64,000 bases of DNA from Nocardia sp. SYP-A9097 (GTDB lineage: Bacteria; Actinomycetota; Actinomycetes; Mycobacteriales; Mycobacteriaceae): contig NZ_WJIC01000022.1 in assembly GCF_009649815.1 (NCBI RefSeq), positions 62,001 to 126,000 of the forward strand, written 5' to 3'. The notes beneath the pieces were generated by a model. That model ran no database searches and had not been told where the DNA came from. It saw only the letters and a list, made by a program, of their open reading frames with translations. A program made the position numbers and the translations under genes. Below, piece after piece: positions 8,697 through 17,579 of this stretch (position 1 is its first letter; each line of letters opens with the position of its first letter).

Positions 8697-9146
8697 ATGG
8701 CAAAAATAGGTAGGCGAAAGCGTTCACGACTGAACACTCAGGCGTTCCTGGCAGGCGGCGGAGTCTCGAAGAAGCAGCAGGCGGCCGAGGCCGAAGCTAC
8801 CTCGGGCAGCACCGCGCCGAAGAGCACCGAAACCGAGTCGGCCACCGGCGTCAAGGCGGAATCCGCGGCGAAGCCGGCTGACCAGGCGGGGGCGACCCCG
8901 GCCGCGGGCGGCCTCGATATCGCGGCGCTGGCCGACCGGGTGAAGGCCCGTCGCCGCGAAATGGGTTGGACCCAGGGCGATGTCGCCAAGAAGGGCGGCC
9001 CCGCGGCAGGCATGATCAGTCAGATCGAACGCATCCTGGTCGAGGCCCCCGCCGCGGACGTCCTCACCAAACTCGATGCCGGTCTGGAGTGGCCCGCCGA
9101 CACCGCGGCCGCCATCCTCGCAGGACGCGTTGCTGTAGGCGCATGA
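8697..9146 (+). CDS. XRE-like helix-turn-helix protein with disordered N-terminus
   Basis: The 149-residue protein starts at the ATG at 8697 behind a GGGAGGG ribosome-binding site. Residues 1-12 are strongly basic ('KIGRRKRSRLN'). Residues 20-75 form a low-complexity Ala/Glu/Ser/Thr-rich linker. Residues about 76-145 look like an HTH domain ('LADRVKARRREMGWTQGDVAK', 'MISQIERI'). The basic head and flexible linker suggest a DNA- or nucleoid-associated protein rather than a classic repressor. No partner gene is adjacent. A terminator-like hairpin follows. Confidence 0.65.
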   Translation: MAKIGRRKRSRLNTQAFLAGGGVSKKQQAAEAEATSGSTAPKSTETESATGVKAESAAKPADQAGATPAAGGLDIAALADRVKARRREMGWTQGDVAKKGGPAAGMISQIERILVEAPAADVLTKLDAGLEWPADTAAAILAGRVAVGA

Positions 9147-9158
9147 TCCTGCGCTGCC

Positions 9159-9187
9159 CGGCCGTTCCGTCACACACGGAACGGCCG
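9159..9187. terminator. Hairpin between convergent genes
   Basis: A perfect 12-bp stem (CGGCCGTTCCGT / ACGGAACGGCCG) with a CACAC loop lies 12 nt after the HTH gene and before the 3' end of the GntR gene. There is no T-run; it is an I-shaped terminator usable from both directions. Confidence 0.65.
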
Positions 9188-9265
9188 CGCCGCGACAGCT
9201 CACGAGTGTGCGGCCGGGGCGGCGAAAACCGTGAAATACCGCCGAGATCGCAGACTCGAGCAGGT

Positions 9266-9952
9266 TCAGTGCCGTAGTTCGCCGAGGATCGCGAGGGTGG
9301 GAATGCGGCCCGCCTCGGTGTGGCTGAGCATGGCGTATTCGGCCAGGCGCTCGTCGCCGGAGGTTATCGCCGCGATCAGGTCCATGTGGTCGTCCAGCCG
9401 GGTCCGCTGCGCCGAATCACGCGGGGGGATCAGGTAGAAGAGCCAGGCCATGCGGGCGAGAATGGCGCGCATCAACTGAGCGAGCAGAGCATTACCCGCC
9501 AGATCGACGATCGCGCCGTGCAGATTGGCACTGGCTTCGGCTCTGCGGAGCGGGTCGCTGGAGGCGGTGGCGCTATGCGAATCCTGCAGGGCGGCAAGTA
9601 ATGGCGCGCAATCCGCGCCCTGGCGAATGCGGGCGGCGGCCAAGCGCGCCGCGACCGGCTCCAGGCCGATACGCACATCGAAGAGGTCCTCGACGGCGGT
9701 CCGATCCCAGCATCGCACGATCGCGCTGCGGCGCGGGCTGGCGCTGACAATCCAGTCGAATTCCAAGCGCGTCAGTGCTTCCCGCACAGGCAGCCGGGAC
9801 ACTCCGAGCATCTCCGCCAGCCGGGCTTCGGGCAGCTTCTCCCCCTCGCGGTAGACGCCGGTAATGATGCTGCGACGCAGATCGTCGTATATGCGGCGAG
9901 TTTGGGAGGTGTCGTCGACAACCACTTGTGAAGTACTCGATCTTCGAGGCAC
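9266..9952 (-). CDS. GntR-family transcriptional regulator (FCD/FadR type)
   Basis: The 228-residue protein has an N-terminal winged helix (about 15-80: 'IYDDLRRSIITGVYREGEKL', 'RLAEMLGVSRLPVREALTRLE') and a C-terminal all-helical FCD ligand domain from about 90. The FCD part includes 'DLFDVRIGLEPVAARLAA', the 'NLHGAIVDLAGN' metal-ligand helix and 'LDDHMDLIAAI'. Such proteins repress operons for organic-acid or sugar-acid use. No metabolic gene is immediately adjacent, so the target is not apparent. Confidence 0.88.
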   Translation of the reverse strand: MPRRSSTSQVVVDDTSQTRRIYDDLRRSIITGVYREGEKLPEARLAEMLGVSRLPVREALTRLEFDWIVSASPRRSAIVRCWDRTAVEDLFDVRIGLEPVAARLAAARIRQGADCAPLLAALQDSHSATASSDPLRRAEASANLHGAIVDLAGNALLAQLMRAILARMAWLFYLIPPRDSAQRTRLDDHMDLIAAITSGDERLAEYAMLSHTEAGRIPTLAILGELRH

Positions 9953-10360
9953 TCGGACAGTCTACGAACCAATCACCCGCAGACCGAAACATACAATTCG
10001 AAAACTCCTCGGCGGGCGCGCAAATCGCAAGGGCGGGCGGCTGTCCGGAACTCCGGCCGCCGGGCAGAACCGTAAAGGATCCGGGCCGGCCCGTGCGAGT
10101 TCCGTACAGAATTCCGGAGGAAGGCCGCTGGGAGTTGACCGGGGGGCAGCGCGAGATGAATCTTGGGGAATTCATTTCGAGGAGATGGTCATGATGGTCA
10201 CCACACGCTCACGTGCATTGGCGATGTTGTCGGTACTGGGCGATTCCGCCCGGCGAATGAAGGCGCGGCACACCCTGACCGCCGTCGAGCGCCATAATCT
10301 GCGCGTCGGGTGTCATCGTGCCGCCGTGCATACCGCGTCGCTCGGCGGGCATTCGCACCT
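9953..10360. other. Largely non-coding stretch upstream of GntR gene
   Basis: These 408 nt lie between the 5' end of the GntR gene and the 3' end of the HxlR gene. Most must be the GntR promoter region. The only coding candidate is a short plus-strand frame at 10191-10364, listed separately. Several GGAATTC/GGAATT runs occur (about 10109 and 10167), but no clear palindromic operator stands out. Confidence 0.5.
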
Positions 10361-10364
10361 CTAG
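10191..10364 (+). CDS. Possible small protein, unrecognised
   Basis: A 57-codon frame opens with ATGATG six bases after a GAGGAG ribosome-binding site. It gives a basic, His/Arg-rich peptide ('MMVTTRSRALAMLSVLGDSA...HNLRVGCHRAAVH'). It overlaps the convergent HxlR gene by 4 nt. I recognise no family. The good ribosome-binding site is the main argument; it could equally be a chance frame. Confidence 0.3.
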   Translation: MMVTTRSRALAMLSVLGDSARRMKARHTLTAVERHNLRVGCHRAAVHTASLGGHSHL

Positions 10365-10876
10365 TCGACCTGGCCCGGCTCGGAATCGTCGAATCGTCCT
10401 GTGGCGAGGGCAGTTTCGCGGTGCCGGTCGGGGAAGCCGGGGCCCAGGCGAGGAGAGATATCGGCGTGCCGCAGGGGTTCGCGGCAGTGGGCGCAGACGA
10501 CTTCGGCGTGCGTGTCGTGGTCGCAGGTGGTGTGGTGCAGGACTACCGGCGGGCCGTCGGGCGCGAGATAGCGGTCACCCCAGTGCATCATGGCCGCGAT
10601 AATGGGGAAGAAATCGCGGCCCTGGTCGGTGAGGCGGTATTCGTAGCGCGGCGGTCGCTCCTGGTATTGCACGCGCGCCAGCAGACCCTCCTCGACGAGT
10701 CGGGTCAGGCGCTGGGTGAGCACATTGCGGCTCAGGCCCAGAATCCGTTCGAAATCGTCGAAACGCTTTGCGCCGTAGAAGGCTTCGCGCAGGACCAGCG
10801 GCGTCCACCAGTCGCCGATGAGGTCCACCGTGCGGGCCACGGTGCACGGCCAGTTGGCGAACGTCGTGCGTTTCAT
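10361..10876 (-). CDS. HxlR-family transcriptional regulator
   Basis: The ATG at 10876 overlaps the stop of the oxidoreductase gene (ATGA), giving 171 residues. The winged-helix HxlR domain spans about 1-110: 'NWPCTVARTVDLIGDWWTPL', 'LREAFYGAKRFDDFE', 'NVLTQRLTRLVEEGLL', 'YRLTDQGRDFFPII'. The C-terminal tail has a CxH...CxxC-like arrangement ('TTCDHDTHAEVVCAHC') that might bind metal. The Cys near the N-terminus is typical of redox- or aldehyde-sensing HxlR proteins. Coupling to the upstream enzyme gene suggests it controls that unit. Confidence 0.88.
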   Translation of the reverse strand: MKRTTFANWPCTVARTVDLIGDWWTPLVLREAFYGAKRFDDFERILGLSRNVLTQRLTRLVEEGLLARVQYQERPPRYEYRLTDQGRDFFPIIAAMMHWGDRYLAPDGPPVVLHHTTCDHDTHAEVVCAHCREPLRHADISPRLGPGFPDRHRETALATGRFDDSEPGQVD

Positions 10877-13122
10877 GCGTTCACGGTATCCAATCGGGCC
10901 GGGACATACTTGTGCCACGGGGTGCCGACCCATTCGTCACGTGAGTCGAATTCGGTGAGTTCATTGGGTGCGGCACCGGTGGTGACCTGCGCGCCGGAGG
11001 CATCGGTGACCGAGAGGCCGAATCCATTGGGCAGGGACAGGTGTCCGGGGCGCATGCGGTCGGTGGGTTCGACGGGCACCTCCACACTGCCGCGCTTGGT
11101 GGTCACGCGGACCAGATCACCCGGCGCGAGGCCCATTTCCTCGGCGTCGGCGGGGCTCATGCGCAGCGTGCCGACGCTATCGCGCTTGCGCCACAGTGGA
11201 TCTCGCACGATTGTATTGGCCGTGAAGGAACGGCGTTCACCTGCGGAGAGCACGAAGGGCCACTGGCTCGCCTCGGCATCGGGTTCGGGGAGCGTCGCCA
11301 CCACTTGGAGCAGTTCGGCAATGCTCAGCTGGACTTTATTGTCGCGCAGGCGATTCCAGGTCTCGTCATAGTCGTCCTCGGTGATCACTATGCCGTGCGC
11401 GCCGGTGAGAATGGCTTCGAAGAGCCGCTCGCCTGCTTCCAATCCTGTTCCGTACCCGGCGCGTTCGACGCTCGCGGGGAATTTGCGTGCGCAGTTGTAG
11501 GCCGCCGCCCACAGCATGGCCGCGGCTGCCGCACCATTCGGCAGGGTCTCCCCGAGTGTCCGATACAGCAGTACCGGAGCCAGTTTCGCCTTGTTCCGGT
11601 CGGCGAGGACACCCAGGAAGGCCATAGCGAAGGCTTCGCGGCCCTGCTCGAGTGCCGCACGCAGCGGACGGTAGTCGTCCTCGGTGAGCACGCCGGCCGC
11701 CTCGACCAGCCGGGCGTGAATCTCCGGCTCCGCCAGCACACCGTCCGGTGCGGGCAGCACCGGGTGCCGCAGGTGGAAGATATTGTGCGGGAAGTCGAAA
11801 TTGAAGAACGTCGCCTCGTACTTCTCGAATTGCGTTGCGGCGGGCAGTACATAGTCGGCCAGGCGCGCGGTCTCGGTCATGGCCACATCGACCACGACCA
11901 CCAACTCCAGGGATTCCAGTGCCGCGCGCATGCGTGCCGAATCCGCCAGAGAGTGTACGGGATTGCTGCTCTCGATGAACATGGCGCGATAGCGGGCCGG
12001 GTGATCGGTGAGGATCTCCTCGGTGATCACATTGCACGGCACCAGGCCGCTGATGATCGGCGCACCGGCCACCGGACTGCGCGGCCCCTCCCCCGCCGGA
12101 TGACCGCGATCATGCCCGATGGCGGCCATACCGGTGAAGGCGTACTGGGTGCCGGGCTTGCCGAGGTTGCCGGTGAGCAACCACACCAGTTTCTCCAGAT
12201 AGCTCACCACCGTGGAGTGCCGATTCATCTGAACGCCGAGGTCTTCCAGCGCGGCCACCGACTTCGCCCGCGCCAGCCGATGGGTCGCGGCCACGACGAG
12301 GTCGATATCGACATCGGCTATGGCGCAGTACTTTTCGATGGGCACACCGCTCAGCACAGCGACCACCTCATCGAGTCCCCGGGTGTGCTCGTCCAGCCAC
12401 GCGGTTTCGATGAGGTTGTCGCGCAATAGAATTGCCGCCATCGCCGACAACAGATATACATCGGTGCCGGGTCGCAATTGCAGATGGAAGTCCGCGAGCT
12501 CCGCGGTCTCGGTACGCACCGGATCGAGCACGATCATGGCGCGTTCGGGGTCCTTCGCGATCTCCTTGAGCACCGTCCGCGCACGCGGAAACCCGTGCGA
12601 CTGATAGGGATTCTTGCCGATGAAGAAGGCCACCTCGGCATGCTCCACATCGGCGCGCACCGGATGGCCGAACATGCGCGCACCCACCCAGAAGTCACCG
12701 GTCTTCTCCTGCGCCAGCGCACTGGACCGGTACTTCATTCCGAAGGCCGCCATGGTGGCGGGCGCGTACGCCCCGCCCAGGTGATTGCCCTGGCCGCCAC
12801 CGCCGTAGTAGAAGATCGATTCGCCGCCGTAACGGAGTCCGATCTCCCGCATGCGCGCGGTGATCTCGGAAATCGCGGTATCCCAGTCGATTTCCTCGTA
12901 CTCGCCATCGGCACGGCGGCGCAGGGGTGTGGTCACCCGGCCGGTGCGGCCGTTCTGATAGTGATCCAGGCGCAGCGCTTTATTGCAGGTGTAGCCCGCC
13001 GAGGCGGGGTGCAGTTTATCGCCACGGATCTTCTCGAACGACCTGCCGTCCGGCCCGAGCAGCACCTGAATGCCGCAATTGCACTCGCACAGGATGCATG
13101 CCGTGGGCTGCCACTCCGTCAT
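10873..13122 (-). CDS. Molybdopterin-dependent oxidoreductase (formate dehydrogenase-like)
   Basis: The 749-residue protein has an N-terminal 4Fe-4S site Cys9-x2-Cys12-x3-Cys16-x29-Cys46, then the molybdopterin oxidoreductase core ('RRRADGEYEEIDWDTAI', 'GKNPYQSHGFPRAR', 'LDPVRTETAELADFHLQLRPG'). The C-terminal molybdopterin dinucleotide-binding domain follows ('LRMSPADAEEMGLAPGDLVRV'). There is no twin-arginine signal, so it is cytosolic. It resembles the mycobacterial Rv0197-type proteins (family knowledge). No selenocysteine codon is evident, and the electron partner is not adjacent. It is co-transcribed with the HxlR regulator. The specific substrate is unknown. Confidence 0.85.
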   Translation of the reverse strand: MTEWQPTACILCECNCGIQVLLGPDGRSFEKIRGDKLHPASAGYTCNKALRLDHYQNGRTGRVTTPLRRRADGEYEEIDWDTAISEITARMREIGLRYGGESIFYYGGGGQGNHLGGAYAPATMAAFGMKYRSSALAQEKTGDFWVGARMFGHPVRADVEHAEVAFFIGKNPYQSHGFPRARTVLKEIAKDPERAMIVLDPVRTETAELADFHLQLRPGTDVYLLSAMAAILLRDNLIETAWLDEHTRGLDEVVAVLSGVPIEKYCAIADVDIDLVVAATHRLARAKSVAALEDLGVQMNRHSTVVSYLEKLVWLLTGNLGKPGTQYAFTGMAAIGHDRGHPAGEGPRSPVAGAPIISGLVPCNVITEEILTDHPARYRAMFIESSNPVHSLADSARMRAALESLELVVVVDVAMTETARLADYVLPAATQFEKYEATFFNFDFPHNIFHLRHPVLPAPDGVLAEPEIHARLVEAAGVLTEDDYRPLRAALEQGREAFAMAFLGVLADRNKAKLAPVLLYRTLGETLPNGAAAAAMLWAAAYNCARKFPASVERAGYGTGLEAGERLFEAILTGAHGIVITEDDYDETWNRLRDNKVQLSIAELLQVVATLPEPDAEASQWPFVLSAGERRSFTANTIVRDPLWRKRDSVGTLRMSPADAEEMGLAPGDLVRVTTKRGSVEVPVEPTDRMRPGHLSLPNGFGLSVTDASGAQVTTGAAPNELTEFDSRDEWVGTPWHKYVPARLDTVNA

Positions 13123-13171
13123 TCGCCCAGCGTAGGTGAGTCAGTTCACTTGCGCTACCCACTTCGGGAAA

Positions 13172-15637
13172 TCACCCGCGCGGGTAGGGCCAGGTCCAGT
13201 CCGCGACCTCCGGAATGTCCTCGCCGTGCTCGCGGGTCCAGGCGCGGGCGGTCCAGCGGGCGTCGACCATCTCCTGCCGGAGCCCGGCCGCCTGCGCGCG
13301 CAGCCCGGGTACCCGATCGATGACATCCATGACCAGGTGATACCGGTCCATGTCATTGAGCATCACCATATCGAAAGGTGTTGTGGTGGTGCCCTTCTCC
13401 TTGTAGCCGCGCACATGCAGCCCGGAGTGGTTCGCACGCCGGTAGGTGAGTCGATGGATCAGCCACGGATAGCCGTGGAAGGCGAAGATGACGGGGCGGT
13501 CGGTGGTGAACATGGTGTCGAAGAGGCTGTCCGCGAGCCCGTGCGGATGCTCGTCCTGCGGCTGCAGGCGCATCAGATCGACAATATTGATCACTCGAAT
13601 CCGTAACCGCGGCAGGCGTTCCCGCAGAATCGCGGCGGCGGCCAGAGTCTCCAGTGTGGGCACATCGCCCGCGCAGGCGAGCACCACATCCGGGGTCGTG
13701 CCCAGCTCGTCGTTATTGCCCGCCCACTCCCAGATGCCCGCGCCGCGCGCGCAGTGCACGGTCGCCTCCGGCACCGAAAGCCAGTCCGCCTGTGGCTGTT
13801 TGCCCGCCACCACCACATTCACATAGTGCCGCGAGCGCAGGCAGTGGTCGTACGTCGAGAGCAGGGTATTCGCGTCCGGCGGTAGATAGACGCGCACGAT
13901 CTCCGGCGACTTGTTCAGCACCACATCCAGGAATCCCGGATCCTGATGGGTGAACCCATTGTGGTCCTGCCGCCAAACATGTGATGAGAGAAGGTAGTTC
14001 AGGCTCGGGATGGGTCGCCGCCAGGACACCGCCGCACTGGCGTCCAACCATTTGGCGTGCTGGTTGAACATGGCGTCGACAATGTGGATGAACGCCTCAT
14101 AGCAGGTGAAGACGCCGTGCCGGCCGGTGAGCAGATAGCCCTCCAGCAGGCCCTCGCACATATGCTCCGAGAGCACCTCGATGACCCGGCCCGTGCGATC
14201 CAATTTCACGTCGTACTCGCCGATTTCGGCCTGCCAGTCGCGGCCGGTGACGGTGAGAATGTCCTGTAATCGATTGCTGGCCAGCTCATCCGGTGCGAAG
14301 GTGAGGAAGTTGTCGGGGTTGGCGGCGGTGACATCTCGCAGCCAGGTGCCGAGCACCTGCGTCGCCTCATGTTTGGTGCCGCCCGGCGTGGACACCTGCA
14401 CGCCGTAGTCCCGCCAATCGGGCAGCTTCAGATCACGCATGAGCGTCCCGCCATTACTGACCGGATTGGCGCTCATCCGCCGGTCACCCGCCGGCACCAG
14501 TCCCAGTAATTCCTCGACCGGCCTGCCCGACTCGTCGAAGAGCTCCTCGGGCCGATACGACTCCATCCACTTCGCAAGTACCGCACGGTGTTCCGCGTTC
14601 GTGCGAGCGGCCGACAGCGGCACCTGATGCGCCCGGAACGTGCCTTCCACCCGTTCACCATCCACCACGGGTGGACAGGTCCAGCCCTTCGGCGTGCGCA
14701 TCACGATCATCGGCCAGATCGGGCGTGTCCCATGACCGGTACGCGCGAGCCGCTGAATCTCGGCAATACGATCCAGGCATTGATCCATGGCGGCGGCCAT
14801 ATCCTGATGTACCGCAGCCGGATCGGTCCCGGACACGATAACCGGCTCATACCCGTACCCGCGCAGCAGCGACACCAGCTCCGACTCCGGAATACGCGCC
14901 AGGATGGTCGGATTCGCGATCTTGTACTGATTCAGCGCCAGAATCGGCAGCACCGCGCCGTCACGCGCCGGGTTGATGAATTTGTTCGCGTGCCAACTGC
15001 CCGCCAGCGGACCGGTCTCGGCCTCACCATCACCGATCACACAGAAGACCGTCAGACTCGGATTGTCCAGTGCCGCACCGAAAGCGTGCAGCAGCGAATA
15101 CCCGAGCTCACCACCCTCGTGAAAAGATCCCGGCGTTTCGGGCGCACAGTGGCTCGGCACACCGCCGGGAAACGAGAACTGCGCGAACAGCGCTCGCATA
15201 CCATCGCCGTCACGCGAAATATTGCTGTAGAGCTCGGAGTACGTGCCCTCCAACCAGGCACAGGCATTCGGCCCGGGCCCGCCATGACCCGGCCCGGCGA
15301 CGAACACCGCATTCAAATCGCGGCCGAGAATGGCTCGATTGGCATGCGCCCACACCAGATTCAACCCGGGGACCGTCCCGAAGTGCCCAAGCAGCCGCGG
15401 CTTGATCTGCTCGGCCTCGAGTGGTGCGCGCAGTAGCGGATTCGCCATCAAATAGATCTGCCCGACAGCCAGATAGTTCGCAGCGCGCCACCAGGCATCG
15501 ATGGTCCCGAGCTCAGCTCGACTCAGTGGTCCGGGACTGTCATCCAGCGAATAGGGTTTCGGCGCGACGGTCCGGCCACCCGGCCCGCCGATATTATCGG
15601 CCGAAGTATCGTCACTCGCGCTGGTCAACTGAGTCAT
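13172..15637 (-). CDS. xfp: Xylulose-5-phosphate/fructose-6-phosphate phosphoketolase
   Basis: The 821-residue length is normal for the family. It splits xylulose-5-P or fructose-6-P with phosphate into acetyl-phosphate plus glyceraldehyde-3-P or erythrose-4-P, using thiamine diphosphate. Visible family blocks are 'ANYLAVGQIYLM', 'HFGTVPGLNLVWAHANR', 'GPGHGGPGPNACAWLEGTYS', 'GDGEAETGPLAGSWHANK', 'WTCPPVVDGERVEGTFRAHQ' and 'YEAFIHIVDAMFNQHAKWL'. The start is ATG at 15637. Acetate kinase, its frequent neighbour, is not adjacent. It ends 49 nt before the oxidoreductase gene on the same strand, so read-through is possible. Confidence 0.95.
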   Translation of the reverse strand: MTQLTSASDDTSADNIGGPGGRTVAPKPYSLDDSPGPLSRAELGTIDAWWRAANYLAVGQIYLMANPLLRAPLEAEQIKPRLLGHFGTVPGLNLVWAHANRAILGRDLNAVFVAGPGHGGPGPNACAWLEGTYSELYSNISRDGDGMRALFAQFSFPGGVPSHCAPETPGSFHEGGELGYSLLHAFGAALDNPSLTVFCVIGDGEAETGPLAGSWHANKFINPARDGAVLPILALNQYKIANPTILARIPESELVSLLRGYGYEPVIVSGTDPAAVHQDMAAAMDQCLDRIAEIQRLARTGHGTRPIWPMIVMRTPKGWTCPPVVDGERVEGTFRAHQVPLSAARTNAEHRAVLAKWMESYRPEELFDESGRPVEELLGLVPAGDRRMSANPVSNGGTLMRDLKLPDWRDYGVQVSTPGGTKHEATQVLGTWLRDVTAANPDNFLTFAPDELASNRLQDILTVTGRDWQAEIGEYDVKLDRTGRVIEVLSEHMCEGLLEGYLLTGRHGVFTCYEAFIHIVDAMFNQHAKWLDASAAVSWRRPIPSLNYLLSSHVWRQDHNGFTHQDPGFLDVVLNKSPEIVRVYLPPDANTLLSTYDHCLRSRHYVNVVVAGKQPQADWLSVPEATVHCARGAGIWEWAGNNDELGTTPDVVLACAGDVPTLETLAAAAILRERLPRLRIRVINIVDLMRLQPQDEHPHGLADSLFDTMFTTDRPVIFAFHGYPWLIHRLTYRRANHSGLHVRGYKEKGTTTTPFDMVMLNDMDRYHLVMDVIDRVPGLRAQAAGLRQEMVDARWTARAWTREHGEDIPEVADWTWPYPRG

Positions 15638-15780
15638 ACACCGAGCTCCTCACGCATGCGGGGCGTCGCCGAGCCAGACTTTTCGGGCGGAGATTCCTCG
15701 CCCAGGCTACCCGCTCACCCTACTTACTCCTGGTATCTGGGGCGCTGCCTGCCAACCGGCAGGGTGCTCGCCGAGTGTGC

Positions 15781-17457
15781 TCAGGCGGGGCAGCCGTCCT
15801 TGATCCACCGTTGGAAGGCATCCACGTGGTCCGTGGGCCAGGCTCCGTCACACGGCATGGAACCCTGGCGTAGGCGGGCCAGAATGGCCTCGGCATGCTG
15901 GGTCACATCGTCGTGGGACCACAGGTCGAAGACGAAACTCATGGATTTGCGGTCCATTTCGCGGAACAGTGGCTTGATGTGGGATGCGAAGCCGAGCGGT
16001 TCGTCGGCGGAGGGAAGGGCTATGGGCTGGTCGGTTTTGGGGGCGAGTGCCGAGATGCGGGAGCCGGGGGTGGCGTTGCATACCCACCACCAGCGGGGTA
16101 CCGGCATGTGTGGGGGTGGGTTCGCGCCGGGCTGGGAGTTTTCGACCGCTATACGGGAGCCCCACTCCACGTAGGAGGCGAAGGCGGCGCGGAATTCCGC
16201 ATCGCGTGGGAGGCCCGCGTCATTGGCGGCCAGGGAGATCAGTTGGGCCCAGCGGGCGCGCCACTGTTCGGTGAGTGCTTTACCGGCGTGCTCGGCGACC
16301 ATATGGTCGTAGCCGCCGTATTGCTCGGTGTAAAGGGCTGGGCCGCCGAAGGTTTCGGTGAGCCAGGCCGCTACCCGCTCGGGATGGTCGGGGGACATGC
16401 GGGCGAAGAGAGGGGCCAAGAGGTCGTCTTGGGCTACGTATTTGCCGTAGAAGATCTTGGTCATTCGGGTGAGCGCGGGTAGGCCGCCTGCCCATTCGTA
16501 CAGGCTGGGCTCCTCCGACATCGGCGGGTCTTGGAAGTCGACGTAGTAGTGCATACCGCTGCAGAACGGCTTGTTGCGTGATTGACCGCATCGGCACAGG
16601 CTGTAGTGCTCGCGGGTGTCGTCGCCCTCGAGCGGGACACCGCCGGTGACGCGGTAGGGGCCGTCCTTCGATACCTCGATGGCCGGATCACGGTGCGGGA
16701 GAACCACTTCGGGGCTGCCGAGCGCTCCGGACGGGCAGGCGCGCACCGCCGACATGATCTCGTCCGCACGCGCGCCGCTGGGTGCTACGAAGGGCTCCTC
16801 GGTGGCGCGGAAGGCGGTGGGTACTCGGTCGGTGCAGAATCCCGCATGTGCGCAGAGACCGCGATTGTCGGTGACCGTCACCCCTACGCCGCGATAGGTG
16901 TCGAGTTGGTCGGGTACCCGTTCGGGATCCTTGGCACCGGTGAATCCGATCCGGGCGTGGCTGCCATCGCACAGCGGCTTCATTTCCGAAGCGCCACAAC
17001 GGCACAGCGCCATCTGCGGGAAGGTGCGGATCGGTTCGCCCAGCCAATTGGTGAGCTGTTCGGGATTGGTGAGCAGGTACGGTCCGTCCGGTGCGACATC
17101 GATATGGGTCGGTGAAACACCTTGGATCTCGGTGAGTTCAGCCACTCGTTCGGCCAAAGTGTCTGTGTCCGAGGCGAATACGCAGGACAGGTGCTGGAGG
17201 GCGGCCACCGCCTCCTGTAATTCGGGCAGGTCACAGGTGGCGCGCAGGCGGGTGGCGTCCTCGGCCAGCTCCCAGAGTCGCTGCTGCGGGTCGCCGGGCT
17301 CGGGTTCGACTGTCGCGGAAGCTGTTTCGCCCACGGCTGCGAGTAGCGGGCGGATTACCGAATCGCTCAGCGGAGTAGCGCCCTCGACGAGTTCACCATC
17401 GAGACGGCGGGCACGAGCCAGCAGTGTGCGGAGTTCGTTCTGGGTGGCGGTGGTCAA
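15781..17457 (-). CDS. CDGSH / 4Fe-4S / CDGSH / truncated-globin fusion protein
   Basis: I chose the TTG at 17457, preceded by GAGGGAAGG; an in-frame TTG at 17541 has no ribosome-binding site. The result is 558 residues. The order is: a helical N-terminal region (to about 125); a CDGSH cluster site ('CRCGASEMKPLCDGSH', about 175-190); a divergent 4Fe-4S region ('GLCAHAGFC...ACPSGALG', about 225-280); a second CDGSH-like site with Cys-Ser-Gly-Met-His in place of CDGSH; a truncated-haemoglobin-like domain ('FYGKYVAQDDLLAPLFARM', 'ALTEQWRARWAQLI'); and a C-terminal 'MPCDGAW...FQRWIKDGCP' module. A cytosolic redox or gas-sensing role is inferred. It is divergent from a LysR gene. Confidence 0.8.
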   Translation of the reverse strand: MTTATQNELRTLLARARRLDGELVEGATPLSDSVIRPLLAAVGETASATVEPEPGDPQQRLWELAEDATRLRATCDLPELQEAVAALQHLSCVFASDTDTLAERVAELTEIQGVSPTHIDVAPDGPYLLTNPEQLTNWLGEPIRTFPQMALCRCGASEMKPLCDGSHARIGFTGAKDPERVPDQLDTYRGVGVTVTDNRGLCAHAGFCTDRVPTAFRATEEPFVAPSGARADEIMSAVRACPSGALGSPEVVLPHRDPAIEVSKDGPYRVTGGVPLEGDDTREHYSLCRCGQSRNKPFCSGMHYYVDFQDPPMSEEPSLYEWAGGLPALTRMTKIFYGKYVAQDDLLAPLFARMSPDHPERVAAWLTETFGGPALYTEQYGGYDHMVAEHAGKALTEQWRARWAQLISLAANDAGLPRDAEFRAAFASYVEWGSRIAVENSQPGANPPPHMPVPRWWWVCNATPGSRISALAPKTDQPIALPSADEPLGFASHIKPLFREMDRKSMSFVFDLWSHDDVTQHAEAILARLRQGSMPCDGAWPTDHVDAFQRWIKDGCPA

Positions 17458-17579
17458 GGCATGCCTTCCCTCGAGGACGAGTGGATATCCACCTTGAAGG
17501 ATGCCCACTTCGGGGCACGGGAACAATGACGGTTCGCTCAACGCTTACGTATTGCCACTCAGCAAACGAACGAAGGTCC

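Noticed and set aside
11041..12429. 462-codon plus-strand frame opposite the molybdopterin oxidoreductase
   Set aside because: Mirror of the real gene in GC-rich codons; no start signal or recognisable domain.
13171..13195. ACCCGCGCGGGT palindrome near the end of xfp as terminator
   Set aside because: It lies within the coding end of the gene and is too short, with no loop room.
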